DNA from: Lumbricus rubellus
Taxonomy: Eukaryota; Annelida; Clitellata; Crassiclitellata; Lumbricidae
Length of the DNA: 64,000 nucleotides
NCBI GenBank assembly: GCA_945859605.1
Contig: OX243812.1
Span: 2,390,463-2,454,462, forward strand
Reading direction: 5' to 3'
The notes below the pieces were generated by a model. The model did not search any database, was not told the origin of the DNA, and saw only the letters and a list, made by a program, of their open reading frames with translations. The position numbers and the translations under genes were made by a program. This document shows positions 22,101-34,353 of the stretch, in pieces (the first letter of the stretch is position 1; each line of letters opens with the position of its first letter).

Positions 22101-25100
22101 TTGTGGGGAAGGTGGATGATTAGAGGAAGAATGGTTGATTAGAATTGATGATTAGAATGGATGATCAAAGGAAAATGGATGATTAGAAGGAGAATGGATG
22201 ATTAAAGGAAAATGGATGATTAGAAGAAGGATGGATGATTAAAGGAAAATAGATGATTAGAGGGATGTTGGTTGATTGTGGGGAAGGTGGATGATTAGAG
22301 GGAGAATGGTTGATTAGAATTGATGATTAGAATGGATGATCAAAGGAAAATGGATGATTAGAAGGAGAATGGATGATTAAAGGAAAATAGATGATTAGAG
22401 GGAGAATGGTTGAGAAATATATCAGTTTTATCATGAGCACATTTAGAGGGTTCCAGGTTCAAGCCAACCCCCAAAAAATCGATTTCCACAATTTTTAAAG
22501 CTACGGTAATTTGGTGCAATTGTTCGTGAGTTTATTTAAGGTGCTACATAATTGTCCATATACATGTCATGCATATATACAATTCTGCGTATTATGTGGT
22601 CATTTTCACCTGAACCCCTCCCCCAAATGAAACCTCAAAATTGGGTCTGGCTTCACCTCTCAGTTGATGAATTGTCGCCATGCTGATATGTTAAATTGAT
22701 TTGGTGATTGGATGATTGGATTTCAGGTGAAGAAGCTTCAGGAAAAGGTTGAGAAATGCCAGCGAGATGTGGAGCAGACGCGCGACAAATACGAGGAGTC
22801 ACTGAAGGATTTAGAATCGTACAAGATCATCTACATGAGTGACATGACGGAAGTCTTTGAACGAACGCAGAACTTTGAGGAGAAGCGACTTGGATATTTC
22901 AAAGATATTCTCATCGGTGTGCACAGCTGTCTCGACCTCACCAAAATACCCAAGTATGTACCAAAATACCCAAGTATGTACCAAAATACCAAAGTATGTA
23001 CCAAAATACCCAAGTATGTACTAAGATACCCAAGTTTGTGCTAAAGTGCCCAAATAGGTACTAGTGTACCCAAGATTGTACTAAAATACCTGAAGTATGT
23101 GCTAAAATACCCCAAAGGATGTGTTAAAATACCCAAAGGTAGGTTCTGAAATGCCCAAGAGTATGTGCTAAAATACCCAAAGGTAGGTGTTTAAATGCCC
23201 AAAGGTAGGTGCTGAAATACCCAAAAGTATGTGCTAATATGCCGGTACTTGAGCATGTGCTAAAATCCCCAGTATGCACTAAGATACCCAGGTATGTCCT
23301 AAATTACTCATGTGTTGGCCTCTGATGAGTTTCTCTAGTAGTGCTAAATAAATTTTGAATTATGATTACAACTACAATCTAAGCAACTCAGGTATGTGCC
23401 AGAATGCCCAAGTTTGTGTGTGTAATTTCCATTTTATGCCAAGAATGACTCACCTATGAGCCAAAATACCTACCCAAATATGTTGCCGTTAGTATATTTC
23501 AGGTTCATTTATCTTAGGTCCAAGAAGTCTCACATTGCCATGAATTAACAAATTCAGAAGCCAATTCTCAATCATTTTTGAATGATCGCAGGAATTGTTC
23601 TTTGCTGAAGTTAAGAGAGTGTCATTGTCTTCATAGGATCGCAGAGATCTACAAACAGTTCCGGCATACAATCGAATTGTCTGATGCGTCGCAAGACTTG
23701 AAATGGTGGTCGAAGAACCATGGCATCGACATGCCGATGAATTGGCCGACATTTGAAGTGAGTTGTTGCTACTATTGCTATGAAGTCACGTTGAGTCTAG
23801 AGGATTATAATTGCATCTCTCACTTGTAACACAGATTGTAAATGACATGCTTATTAGCTTGATTCTTTAGTTTTTGGAATTGTTGTATTGTGATGAATAA
23901 AGACCCAGTGTTATTCATCCTATATAATGTGGATTAAAAAATCTAGGCCAACCATTGAGACTAAATACTCTGAAATCTGGGTGGATGTTATTACTGGACG
24001 GACGTGATTAACAGATGTTGAACTGATAAACTGTTCCTGTAATTAGCTAATTGCCTCATACATGTGTACACCAGGATACTACTTAGTGTAGCTCATTTTT
24101 ATATATGTCTCACAAAAATCTCTACTCATATCCTCTGTCATATGAACTGTTTTACTTTTGCTTCAATTAAAAAGTTTTGTGGAATTCAATTTCTAATTGC
24201 TCAATTGTCACTAGTAAAGGCATTTTTTTGTAAAAATTTGTCTTAAATCAGGAATTTTCATCCGAATCAAGTATGCTGACACGCAAGGACAAAAACCGGA
24301 GCAGCATACTCATTTCGAATCACCATAACAACGAATCGTTTCGGGTAAAGTCTCTACCCAACACCGCCATCCCTCACAAGGAACCTGCAGCCGAGAAGAG
24401 AAAGGCCCCCACCGCCTCCGTACGAGGGACTGTCTCTCAGCCAACCGTCGTCCAGAGGTCAGTGTGGCTCTTCCTGCTCAGTTATTATTATAATTATTAT
24501 TAGTAGTAGTATTAGTATTACCAAGGTTTTATATAGCACCTCTTCAAGGTAGGCTACTGAGAAGCACTTCTGGCCCAACCACGTCTAGATATTTTGAGAT
24601 TATTCAGGAACAGAGTGGAGTGACCCTATGGGCAATATAAAGTGCAGTGTAACAGGGAGACCATTCCAGGTTGCAGGACCACTGGAACAGTGACCAAGAA
24701 TGAATGGCATTGATGGATAGCAGTCTGTGTGCAGAAAGCGAGAAGCCCAGGTTGTTGTTTTTGCCTATTTATAGAAGAAGAGCATTTCCTTTGGCTAGCC
24801 CTGAGGCAGCCGTGGGTATGAAGTGTTAGCGACTTCACTGTCTTAGCCTCAGCATATGTGGACGTATGGCCAGTCCTCTCCCTCACCGTCTCATCTTTCC
24901 ACTGACAGTTTATGCACAATATGCAATTATGCAGTCTGTGAATTAATTTTTAGCTGAGTCGGCTAAAGTAATATAAAGAATGCTTTAAACAATTGGTCAT
25001 GCAACAGATGACCGTTATTATTTCTATCTATAGGGTGTCTCGATAGGTCGTGAACGATTTTGAATGCAGAAAAATATATGTTATACACAATATAATGTGG

Positions 25101-28100
25101 AAAGTTTTATACTGGCGGATAGGTTATTCAAATGAAAATGTTAATATAAAAAAATTAGATCACTAGCTCACTTAATAAAATTGTGGCGCCAATATTCGTG
25201 ACGTCATCAAATTCGTGCCAAGTAAACGTCAATATAAGCCGCAAACAATATTGTACGACCATCATTGTTAATCCACAAATAATTAATTAATACAAATTAG
25301 CATTTAGTATTTAATAATATTTCCTTTACTCTTTATTACAGCCTCAAGTTGATTAGTCATCGAGCAAATAGATTTTTCAGAGTTGTCAGAGGTAGGCCTA
25401 TTGATGTCCATGCCTTACATGGCTTACAAAACCGACGTTTTAAGGTCGTTTGGGGTTCGGTATCGGCATAAACAGTTGCCGCCATAATACTCCAAACATT
25501 TTCCACTGGTGACAAATCCGGCGAATTAGGCGGCCAGTCCCTCGGTGAGATGTAGGCTATCCATTGATATTCTTGTTCAACCATTCGACTGAGGCCTTTG
25601 ATGTGTGTGCTGCAGTGTGCACGTGCACCGTCTTGTTGAAATAATAATTCGCCGTTATTACGAAACATTTTTGTGGCTGTGAACTGAGCGCATAGGCTGC
25701 TGCACTTCGATGGAATGCGGGTTTGACCTTTGTCTCCTGTATCTCATTGATGTAATAAGTCAAAGTGACTGAAGTTTTATTTGGAATGATATGAGGTTTT
25801 GTTAATCCAACTGTTTATGCCGAACCCGAACCCCAGACGCTGAACACCTTAAAACGTCGGCTTTGTAAGGCATGGACATCAATAGGCCTACCTCTGACAA
25901 ATAAAAAAAATCTATTTTCTCGATGACTAATCGACTTAAGGCTGTAATAAAGAGTAAAGGAAACATTATTAAATACTAAATGCTAATTTGTATTAATTAA
26001 TTATGTGTGGATTAACAATGATGGTCGTACAATATTGTTTGCGGCTTAACTTGACGTTTACTTGGCACGAATTTGATGACGTCACGGATATTGGCGCTAC
26101 AATTTTATTAAGTGAGCTAGTGATCTAATTTTTTTATATTAACATTTTCATTTGAATAACCTATCCGCCAGTATAAAACTTTCCACATTATATTGTGTAT
26201 AACATATATTTTTCTGCATTCAAAATCGTTCACGACCTATCGAGACACCCTATATTATCTAAGGATAATGACTAAAACAACATAGATCTATTAAACTACA
26301 GGAAGAAGAAGAGAGACTGCCAGACAGAGGTGTAAAGCGAACAAAACTTGAATGAAATATAATTGAATTATTGAATTTTTAAAAATCTTTTTATTAAGAA
26401 ATTTAAAGTTTTTTCTCAAGTATTAACGCACACCATGTAATGCTTCACAGCGTATTGGAAATTAGATTTGATGAATCTTGCGATGATTTCTAAATAATTT
26501 TATCATCGATTTGACTGAATCAGACACGAGTCTTATGACTCGGAGCTCAATCCATTTAAAGATGATCCCGATGGAGCAGCAGGGGAAAAGAAGGCGGAGA
26601 AGCATCCTGCGTTGGGAGACGCATCCGGCGCAGCAGCGTCGTCCGCTGATCATTCCGCTGCAAAAGCGATGCCGACGATTGCAGAAGACTCGAAAATGTA
26701 CTGGACTTTTATGTTTTGCTGGGGCTTCGAGATTACTAACACCTGCGACTAACCTCAGCATGTGCTTGAGCTCACAAGCTTTGCTTTGCGCTGTGTTTTT
26801 TTAAAGATTGTTAATGTTTGTGGATCTTTGTGAGTTGCTTTGGTGTGCAGGTTGGCGGCTTTGCTGCTTTGTAGTAAGAGTAGATTTGGGATGGTGTTTG
26901 AGAATAGAGATGGAGCTTTCTTTAATCAGTTGTATGCTAGGCGCCCTTGTAACGTCATGGCTGTGTTACATGACATCATAGAAATTATCATTTTTATTAT
27001 CATTATTATTATTGTTGTTATATTATCCAGGGCTTGGATTAGAATATCGGTGACTTTTGAGTTTCAATTTAGAAATTTAGAGACTTGTTTAATCAAGGGT
27101 TGACTTGGGATGTGGATTGTGCTATAAATGGTTAAAATGAGGTAAAGTTGAAGGGGTTTGTACGGCATATGGGTCAAGGCTAAGCTTGAATAGTGGATTG
27201 TCTTAGGGTTAAAGTACGTCTGAATTTGAAAGACTTTGTATGGAATGGTTGTGGTGGATGGTGTTTGGAATTAGAGTTAAAGCAGCGAGAAAGAAATATG
27301 AATCTCGATGATCATAATCGTAAACATTGAATTTCGTAAACTTGCTGAGTCATGTCAGAAGGGTTGTCCTAGGATGTCGACGGAAGATACGATTCTGCTT
27401 GTCAGAGTGGACAGAGAAAAGACATTTTTTATATAACAATTTTGTGAAGTGTGGATTTTTATGACAAGTTTCCATTGCATTTCTCGTTGAGGTTTTTGGT
27501 GGATAAAATGCCGTAGGTGTGCAATGCTGTGCATGGCACATTTTATTGTTTGCTTCCAAGTTTCCTGGCTTGTATACTGCTAAAGTTAAACTGCTGGCCT
27601 TCTGTTGGTGTGTGTGTGTGTGTGTGTGTGCTGCACTCTTTCTTCACCGTTACTTAACATAAAAAACCAGACATGTATGCACATTTGTGCCTTGTTAGTG
27701 TAATTGAAAGCTGTAATTAATCTGATTAAAACTGTAATTGTGGTCGAAAAGTTATGTGACATGTCTCATTTTGAGAGAAGCTTGGGGGATTAGTGAACAT
27801 TGCTGAGTTTTTGGAACATTGACATTGCTATTGCCTGATAATGCTTCTGATGTGAGTTAACTTTAGATATTATGTTAACAGCTGATTTATTTCTTTTGCA
27901 TATCAATTCTCCATCTTTTTATATATTGTAGATGTAGAGTCATTTTACAAACTGCTTATTCATATCAATTCTCCATCTTTTTATATATTGTAGATGTAGA
28001 GTCATTTTACAAACTGCTTATTCATATCAATTCTCCATCTTTTTATATATTGTAGATGTAGAGTCATTTTACAAACTGCTTATTCATATCAATTCTTCAT

Positions 28101-29418
28101 CTTTTTATATATTGTAGATGTAGAGTCATTTTACAAACTGCTTATTCATATCAATTCTTCATCTTTTTATATATTGTAGATGTAGAGTCATTTTACAAAC
28201 TGCTTATTCATATCAGCACTTCATCATACATATTGATGGATGTTTATAAACTGCTTATTTTTCATTGGCATGGTAATTAACATATCGATTAGTACTGTCG
28301 CAAATTGTATTTATAAGTTTCTCGCGGTAACTTAGAATGTATCTGAATTTTTGTGATGTTATCATCCAAGTTGTTGGTGGTTTGATATGCATTACTTGAA
28401 AATCTTCAGAAATTGGTCTTTTGGTTGTTTACTGAGGTGTGAAGAGAAATTAGAGCTTTATATAAAAATGTTTAATTGTTGATTCCATTTTTTGTGATTG
28501 TCATTTTCATTGTAACAATTTTTTCATCATGCAAGTTTTTAGTTTCTAGTAGTTGCTAACTTTGCGGTTGAAATTTCTATTTGAAATCTAATTCGACTAT
28601 TTTCTGAATTAATTAATCACAATTGTTGGTTTCTTTGTTTCTTGCAGCAGCAATCCATTTGACGAAGATGATGACGATGAAGAAGTGGTGGAGGATTATA
28701 GGAATCAAGCGGGAGTTCCAGTCCAGGCGCTCTTTGATTACGATGGACAGGAAGAAGATGAACTGTCCTTCAAAAGCGGTATGTGTTGGTCATGGAAAAG
28801 CAGTCCTATAAGCTAGCCGGACAGTTTCATTTTATTGGCTATTGCATATTAATTAATTCATTCAAGAATTTCTGTAGCGCCTCTTCAACGAGACTACCTA
28901 GACATGCTCCCGACTCTAGCACCACAAAAAGCACAGTTTTGAGTTGAATAAAAATGGTTCAGTAAGAGCCATGGAAGTAGATGTATCTCATGTGGCAGCA
29001 CATTCCAGACCACTGGGTCCACCGTGGACAAGGCTTGATTTTGCTTAGTTGCAGCTCGTGTAAATGAAACAGGACATGCTTTATGCGGATGATCTTATTG
29101 TCTCAGCGTTTCAAGTTTGACATAATGACTGGCCATTTTTTCCCCATAATATTATTACTAATAATTTTTGCCCGAGAAAAGAATAAATATAAATTTTAAT
29201 TGATAGATTTATGTATATTGGTGATTGCTTAAAAAATTGAAGATAAGTATAAATATAAATTTTGATTGATTGATTTATGTATTGGTGATTGCTTTTTAAT
29301 TGAAGGCGATCAATTTGAGAAGCTGAAAGATCGCGATGACCAAGGTTGGTGCACAGGTCGAAAGAGTGGACGTGTGGGACTTTATCCAGACAACTACGTT
29401 AAAGTCATCAACCCTTGA
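16163..29418 (+). CDS. PACSIN: PACSIN/syndapin, F-BAR and SH3 protein, nine exons
   Basis: Exons: 16163-16370, 18369-18571, 21802-21939, 22727-22953, 23637-23757, 24252-24457, 26524-26697, 28648-28778 and 29306-29418. All phases match, giving 506 residues. Residues 10-280 are the F-BAR domain: [22 protein letters not shown]-like [11 protein letters not shown], then [12 protein letters not shown] and [14 protein letters not shown] charged linker carries two NPF motifs (377-379 and 428-430), expected to bind EH domains. Residues 449-506 are an SH3 domain ([34 protein letters not shown]), which in this family binds dynamin, N-WASP and synaptojanin. The role is membrane curvature and endocytosis. 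The exon 7 donor (AAAAT|GTACTG) is weak. Exon 8 has a CAGCAG tandem acceptor that could drop Ser427. The exon 4 donor is tandemly repeated. Start: first ATG of the conserved N-terminus. Confidence 0.92.
16885..17110 (-). mobile_element. L2-like LINE 3' end in PACSIN intron 1
   Basis: From 17110 down it carries the coding tail (reverse complement of GAGAAAGCACGGCGCTGC and GGTCGTTCCA), the TGGGAGCGCCTCTGAGTAG block and a TGAA simple tail at 16890-16910. It belongs to the same family as 2723-2996. Confidence 0.7.
17895..18005 (-). mobile_element. tRNA-derived SINE fragment
   Basis: On the minus strand it shows an A-box-like GGTCAGAGCGGTTGGCC and a B box GGTTCGATCC spaced as in a tRNA. Its body differs from that of the 2437-2722 SINE, so it looks like a second family or only the head. 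Confidence 0.5.
18095..18335 (+). mobile_element. L2-like LINE 3' end just before PACSIN exon 2
   Basis: It contains the degraded coding tail (GGCCCTTCGACCTGGAATGA) and TTGGGAGCGCCTCTGAATAG, then a TGAATGAATT tail. It ends about 35 bases before the exon 2 acceptor at 18368. Confidence 0.7.
20165..20395 (-). mobile_element. L2-like LINE 3' end in PACSIN intron 2
   Basis: It has the reverse complement of the GGAGCGCTATATAAAT-type end (TATGTAGCACCCCTTCAAG), a CATTCATT tail at its left and coding-tail remnants at 20340-20395. A separate TGAATGAG-type simple repeat lies at about 20545-20640. Confidence 0.65.
21338..21769. mobile_element. hAT MITE, 432 bp, ending 32 bp before PACSIN exon 3
   Basis: The ends CATAGTTGTAAAAAACG and CGTTTTTTACATCTATG are 17-bp inverted repeats with one mismatch. 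The 8-bp duplication GTTTTAGT is exact (21330-21337 and 21770-21777). The interior is full of CGTTTTTTAT motifs. After the right duplication only 24 bases remain before exon 3 at 21802. Confidence 0.9.
21950..22410 (+). repeat. Imperfect GATGATTAGAAGG-type minisatellite in PACSIN intron 3
   Basis: Variants of ATGGATGATTAGAAGG and ATTAAAGGAAA alternate in units of roughly 20-37 bp, and the section 22019-22165 is largely repeated at 22195-22345 (higher-order duplication). It starts close to the exon 3 donor (21940) but does not include it. Confidence 0.8.
22941..23490 (+). repeat. 20-bp minisatellite built on the PACSIN exon 4 splice donor
   Basis: The last exonic bases plus donor (CCAAAATACCCAA|GTATGTA) repeat every 20 bp. 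Clear donor copies lie at 22954, 22974, 22994, 23014 and 23034. Beyond that the copies become steadily more degenerate (CTAAAATACCC, GTATGTGC variants) until about 23490, filling most of intron 4. Confidence 0.88.
24510..24730 (-). mobile_element. L2-like LINE 3' end in PACSIN intron 6
   Basis: It shows TTTATATAGCACCTCTTCAAG and GCCCAACCACG in the usual antisense order, followed by GGGAGACCATTCCAGGTTGC from the coding tail. Confidence 0.68.
24780..24965 (-). mobile_element. SINE body fragment, same family as 2437-2722
   Basis: It shares CTAGCCCTGAGG, GAAGTGTTAGCG, CAGTCCTCTCCCTCACCGTC and AGCTGAGTCGGCTA with the SINE at 2437-2722; the tRNA head is missing. Confidence 0.65.
25033..26250. mobile_element. 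Mariner/Tc1-like element, fold-back form with long inverted arms
   Basis: The ends GGGTGTCTCGATAGGTCG and its complement are flanked by TA (25031-25032, 26251-26252). The arms, about 25033-25470 and 25815-26250, are near-perfect inverted copies. A minus-strand transposase remnant (25357-25668) has QQDGARAH and [15 protein letters not shown], the second and third catalytic blocks of IS630-Tc1-mariner enzymes. Part of the transposase 3' end is repeated inverted in the right arm. The N-terminus and first catalytic aspartate are absent, so it is not autonomous. It lies in PACSIN intron 6. Confidence 0.85.
27901..28215 (+). repeat. 62-bp tandem repeat, five copies, PACSIN intron 7
   Basis: The unit begins TATCAATTCTCCATCTTTTT and includes TATATATTGTAGATGTAGAG. 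The first three copies are almost identical; copies four and five have CTTC for CTCC. A truncated trace follows to about 28250. A GT microsatellite lies at 27611-27630. The rest of the intron shows no recognised feature. Confidence 0.9.
28648..29418 (+). CDS. PACSIN: PACSIN exons 8-9: second NPF motif and SH3 domain
   Basis: Exon 8 (28648-28778) begins with the second NPF motif, an acidic run (DEDDDDEE), then the first half of the SH3 domain. Exon 9 (29306-29418) completes it and ends with INP and TGA at 29416-29418. The domain ends only a few residues before the stop, as in other PACSINs. The join is phase 1 across a glycine codon. Confidence 0.9.
28855..29045 (-). mobile_element. L2-like LINE 3' end in PACSIN intron 8
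   Basis: It has ATTTCTGTAGCGCCTCTTCAA, then CTCCCGACTCTAGCACCAC, and CATTCCAGACCACTGGGTCC from the coding tail, all in antisense order, with an ATTCATTC tail at the left. Confidence 0.66.
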
Positions 29419-30851
29419 CCCGACCTCGATCTGCCGCACACCGATTGGCCATCATCAGAGAATTTGCACGTTTTGTTCAAACGGCTTCTTTCTCTGTCCT
29501 TCCTTCCTTCGTTCCGTTCAGTTGCGGATCGCTCCACCGTGATCTAGCGTTTCTTAAAGATACCTTCAAGAGTTTTGCAATGCCTTTTCATTATATTAAT
29601 TATACTCTTGTATATTTTAATGTGCATAGTACGGTAGTTTAACTGATGAACGTAAATACGTTTATATATTGGTATATAACTATATGTAAATACACACACG
29701 TGTGCACATATATAGTAATGTGTATATATGGAAATACTGGAGCCTTTATTATTACACAAATTCTCATTGATCAATTGGTTGGTCATTAAGATGCATGTTT
29801 AGCCGGCCAGAATAATGTTCTGGTTTGAATCAGTTGGATGTATTCTGTTGTACTCAAATGTTTTTAATGGATGGCGTTATCATTCATTCATTCATTCGGA
29901 AATTTATATAGGATCCCTTCAAGAAAAAACTACTCAGAGACACGCTCCCGACTCCAGTGCGCCTAAGAAGAATAATGGACTATACACAGTTTAAGACTCT
30001 TGTGTGCAGGACTTCACAGACTCTTTAACTCACATGCAGTCTGTGTACCTTGACTTGACTCCAGACCTTGGCTTAACTGATGCATATTTTCCACTTTGTT
30101 CAACATATCACTAGTCTCCAAAGCAGCTTTCGTTGTCCTGATGAGGGCTGCGGATTTTAATGATTAATTTTCTGTTGCTTTTTTTGTGCATTTCTTGACG
30201 TCACATGACTATTTCATTCCAGAATAAACAACATGGTGAACAATGATCATGGGCAGAGTTTATCAGGTTCAACTTTTTTGGCCGAGAAAATGGTATGGGT
30301 TTTAGTTTTATGAGATTTTGATCGGATGACTAAAAAAGTCAACTTTTTTGGGCAGAAAACAAATTTTTCGGTGCTGCTTGATCAAAAGCCCAAGTTTCAA
30401 GCCCCCTAAGAACGGAAGCCAAACTTCACCCATGACAATGATGATGTGAAACTCTCTCGAATGTAAAATTAATCAATCGTTGCATTTGGGGAAATACTCG
30501 TGAAAAACACAACATTAACTCATTGACTACCAGTATAATATATCTGACATTTCTTCATGCTTTATGTAACTTGGACCAGATTAATCGAATTTTATCGATT
30601 AATTGCAATTTAATTTTGGAGATTAATCGATTAAAATTAGTTTAATTATTGCCGGTTTTATCCTGGTGTTTACCATGATTATGTGACCAATCAGATGGGT
30701 CACATATGCATACATTGTACATCCTACGTATAGCGTAGTACTTGCAGTAGCTCAATAATACAGCATAACAATAAGGTTCCAGTATATACGTATATAGATA
30801 TATATAATCTGTGTGTGTGTGTGTGTGTGTATTTATGCCAGTATGTATTTC

Positions 30852-31316
30852 TATTAGGGCTGTACCAAACATTCTCTTTGTATTCGCTTCGGGCCCAAAT
30901 AGTGGGCCAAATAGCTATTCGGTATTCAGCTGAATAGTATCGATCGGACCGAATACGAATAATGGTCACATGACATCTGTTTCCCCATATGCAGCTGCTG
31001 TATAGCAAGTGGATTGAAGTAGCTCTTTCATTAACATAATAATTATATGCTGTAGTTGCTTACCAAGTTAAATTGAATTAGTTCTATTGCTAGTTTGCGC
31101 ATACTGGCAGAAGGTCGCAAAAGTACACGTAGATAACTGTTTACTTTTGGTGTATATAATAAATATACTGAAGTGAAGGTTTTGCTTACGTTTGAAACTT
31201 TTGAATGTTGTCCGTAGACCTATTTTGTACACTATTTGTATTCGGCTGAATAGTTGGTGTCCAATTATTAGTATTCGGCCGAATAGTGATAGTCACGTAT
31301 TTGGTACAGCCCTAAT
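30852..31316. mobile_element. MITE with TTAGGGCTGTACCAAA ends
   Basis: The ends TATTAGGGCTGTACCAAA and its complement (TTTGGTACAGCCCTAATA) are inverted repeats. ATTCGGCYGAATAGT-type palindromes sit inside near both ends. The target duplication may be TTA or TA and cannot be told from the repeat itself, so the superfamily (hAT or PIF/Harbinger) is open. The (GT)n run at 30811-30830 lies just outside. Confidence 0.75.
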
Positions 31317-31609
31317 ATGCATACTTAGAGGTTAGACACGAATGTTTTTCACGATAGAAGATAAATAAATGCGCCATATTTGTGATTCCTGCGCTGTAAA
31401 TAGTTCCAGCAAAGACAGCTGTAAATATTTCTTGCAATCATTTGTGTTCGATATAATTTTGTCGAAGTGAACGGAGATCTGTGAACTTGCAGCAGGCGGG
31501 TCTGAAATGTGTTGCAGGAAGTGGAGTTGAATTTATGTGGAGCCAGTGCTACGACTTGGTCGTCTGTTCATAACAGGTTTCGTCAGTGATCACGTGGTTC
31601 ATTGCGGTG

Positions 31610-31850
31610 CTTCGATGGTGCAGTGGTTTGCATTGCGGACTGTCAATTGAGAGGTCAGGTTTCAAATCCATGTAAGAGATGTGGCTTGAGATTTCTGCTT
31701 CACTTGCTCTCCTAAATCAACTTGGCTGTTACGTCTACTTTGTCAGTGGGAAGATGAGACGGTGAGGGAGAGGATTTGCCGCCACCCGCTGTTGTATGCC
31801 AAGGCTAAGAAAACGAAGTCGCTAGCACTTCATATATATGGCTGCTGCTG
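31610..31850 (+). mobile_element. SINE copy with tRNA head, plus strand
   Basis: The head has GGTGCAGTGGTTTGCATTG and a B box GGTTTCAAATCC. The body has GATGAGACGGTGAGGGAGAG and CGAAGTCGCTAGCACTTCAT, as in the 2437-2722 copy. A second tRNA-like stretch with B box GAGTTTGAACCCAG follows at about 31855-31925. Confidence 0.65.
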
Positions 31851-34353
31851 CAGGGATAGCTTAATGGGTTGCTCTCCTATTCTTCTTCATGCGGTTGTGA
31901 GTTTGAACCCAGGTAATGACCCTCGATAAATTGTTTGCGCAAACATGTCGGTGTCGCCAGATGATGAAATTTGTTACCAGCAGCGTTATGTGGAATTTTA
32001 ATGGCATGTCCCATGATGCTCTTGGATTCATATGTGCCTGGCTTAAGGTGTGAGCAGAGAAAATGAGCGCCTTGTCTACATTCCTTTTAGAACGTCGTGG
32101 TAGCTTTGCTTTGCAATACAACGAAAAGGCTTTATTGTGATGGTTAGAAGTTAACTGATCAATTTTATTGTCATTTGTCTGTGTTGCAATTTTTTTTTAA
32201 TCGTTGAATATTTGAATTTGGTTCGCAAACATTGGCGGCGCCACCATTGGTCATTTTACTCATGACCTGCCAAAAATTCTTTGAAATTTTAATATACTCT
32301 TTGCATTTAACTTCTTTTCAACCTGCTGAATAACTCCCATGACCGTGATTCTGAAATTGTTTGGCTGGTGCCGCCATTGTTCGTCAAAGTGATTAATCAG
32401 CTACTTGAAAACAATGCTTTCCATTGTTCCGCTTGATTCCTATTGTTCTTCTTGTTTTGACTGGTTTTTTAAAAATTTTTAGTTGGATGGTTCTAGATAT
32501 TAATTAGGAACTTCTATAGAGCCATTAATTAATTAATTACAAAAGGCATCAACTGATGATTAGTAGTCGTATGTTTTGTTTCCTGTATTTTATATTGTAT
32601 ATTTTTATTATTATCATTATTGTTTTCTTTTAAATTATTATTATTAATTGTATGCCGTCCCCATGAATATATTATTATCAGATTCTTTTCTTTTGCTTAT
32701 ATCACTTCAGGAAAAAATTATTGTTGTTGTTATTATTATTGTTGTTGTTGTTGTCATTTTCTCTCTGAATTGATGACCCATCAAGAAATGAAAAAGTTGC
32801 GTTTAGGCGTAAAAATGTATTTGCAGAGAATCAGGCTTCGTCCTTTAGATCATCAGGAATTAGTATTTATTAATAATATTTATTATTATTATTATTATAT
32901 TGTTATCACTACCGATTATTTTCTCATGCTGAAAATTGAATTATGAAGTGTTCTTGTGAGAAGTTTGACTGGTGTGATATAAACAAATCTGCATTCCTAC
33001 TCAGCTAATTAACAAAAGTGGTTAATAAGTTCTGTCGAAATTTGTTTTCCTCTACATTATATATTGCTACTGTCAGTGATTGTTGTTACATGTCTCAAAC
33101 TTTATGATTTTGTGTTGAAACGTTGCATTCCTTTGTAAACGAATGAACCATCCATTGATTCTCATAGATTTTAAGCTGGTACCCTGTCAATTCTTTTTTT
33201 ACTGAGATGTGGCCCTTTAGATTAGAAGGTACTTTGTTTATGTTTGTACCTTTGTCAAATGCGAGAGGTCATATTATATTCAACGCTCATGAATAGTAAA
33301 ACTCAAAACTACATTTTTGCCGTCATGAAGTCGGCAATGTGTCTTATTTGTGCGGTGCAGAGACGCTATAGAAGTTGATGAATTACTGAATGAATAACGT
33401 GGTTACCTGCGCGTAGTTTTCAAGTGGCACTCTAGTAGAAGTATGGTGTTTACGATTACGATGTATGCTGCTCTTTGAAATCACGGTCATCTGTGACCGG
33501 TAATTCTGAATGTAATTATGTAGCACCTGCTCAGAAGAGCTGCACTGTATATGAGATGTGCCACAGAAAACCTGAATTGAAGAAATGTTTTTCAAGCACT
33601 TGTTAGAAAGACGAAGGAGCTAACGTTGAAGGCTGATAGGTGGGCGAACAATGGGAGAACATCTGTTTTTGTATTGCTGTGATTTTAGAATTTCATGTCG
33701 ACCACTGACTCGTTAGCTTCCATTGAGATGAGCAACTGGTCTGGTCTTGGAAATGTTTGTTGAAAAGTGAAGTATGAAGTTTTGTGTGGATGAAAATTGC
33801 TGTTAGCCATATAACGTTTGTCATATCTGACGCTGCAGAGTATAACGTTGGGAAAAACTGTATTTGTAATCTGAAACGTTGATTTGTTTAGCATGATGTG
33901 TTGAAACGGAATGAATCTGATTCTTGTTTTAAGAAAGGATGTCGACTAATTTCCTGTCTTGCAGTTCTTCATTCATTTCAATAGGTCGACATATTCCAAT
34001 AAATACCTTTATTTGTCCTATTGCAACATGTAATTGTGCTTAATTTGTTTAGTTTTCACTCACGTAGCCAGCTGTAGATAAAATGCTGCAGTAATGATTT
34101 AGTGATTTTAATTGACAAATTATATCTCCTAGCTTGGCAGTTTGAATGTTAATGCAGTGGTACATGCTTTAAACACTTCTTACATTGTATTTACATATCT
34201 TTACGATGTGGTAATACTGTTGTATACTTCCACAGTGGTAATGATGTTTTGTATGGTGAATGAATGAAACTATTTTAGCTACTAGTGTGGTCGCAGTATC
34301 AACCTTGTAATGCAGACAACAAAGGTCAATCCTCCTATCAGACAGTTACTGTA

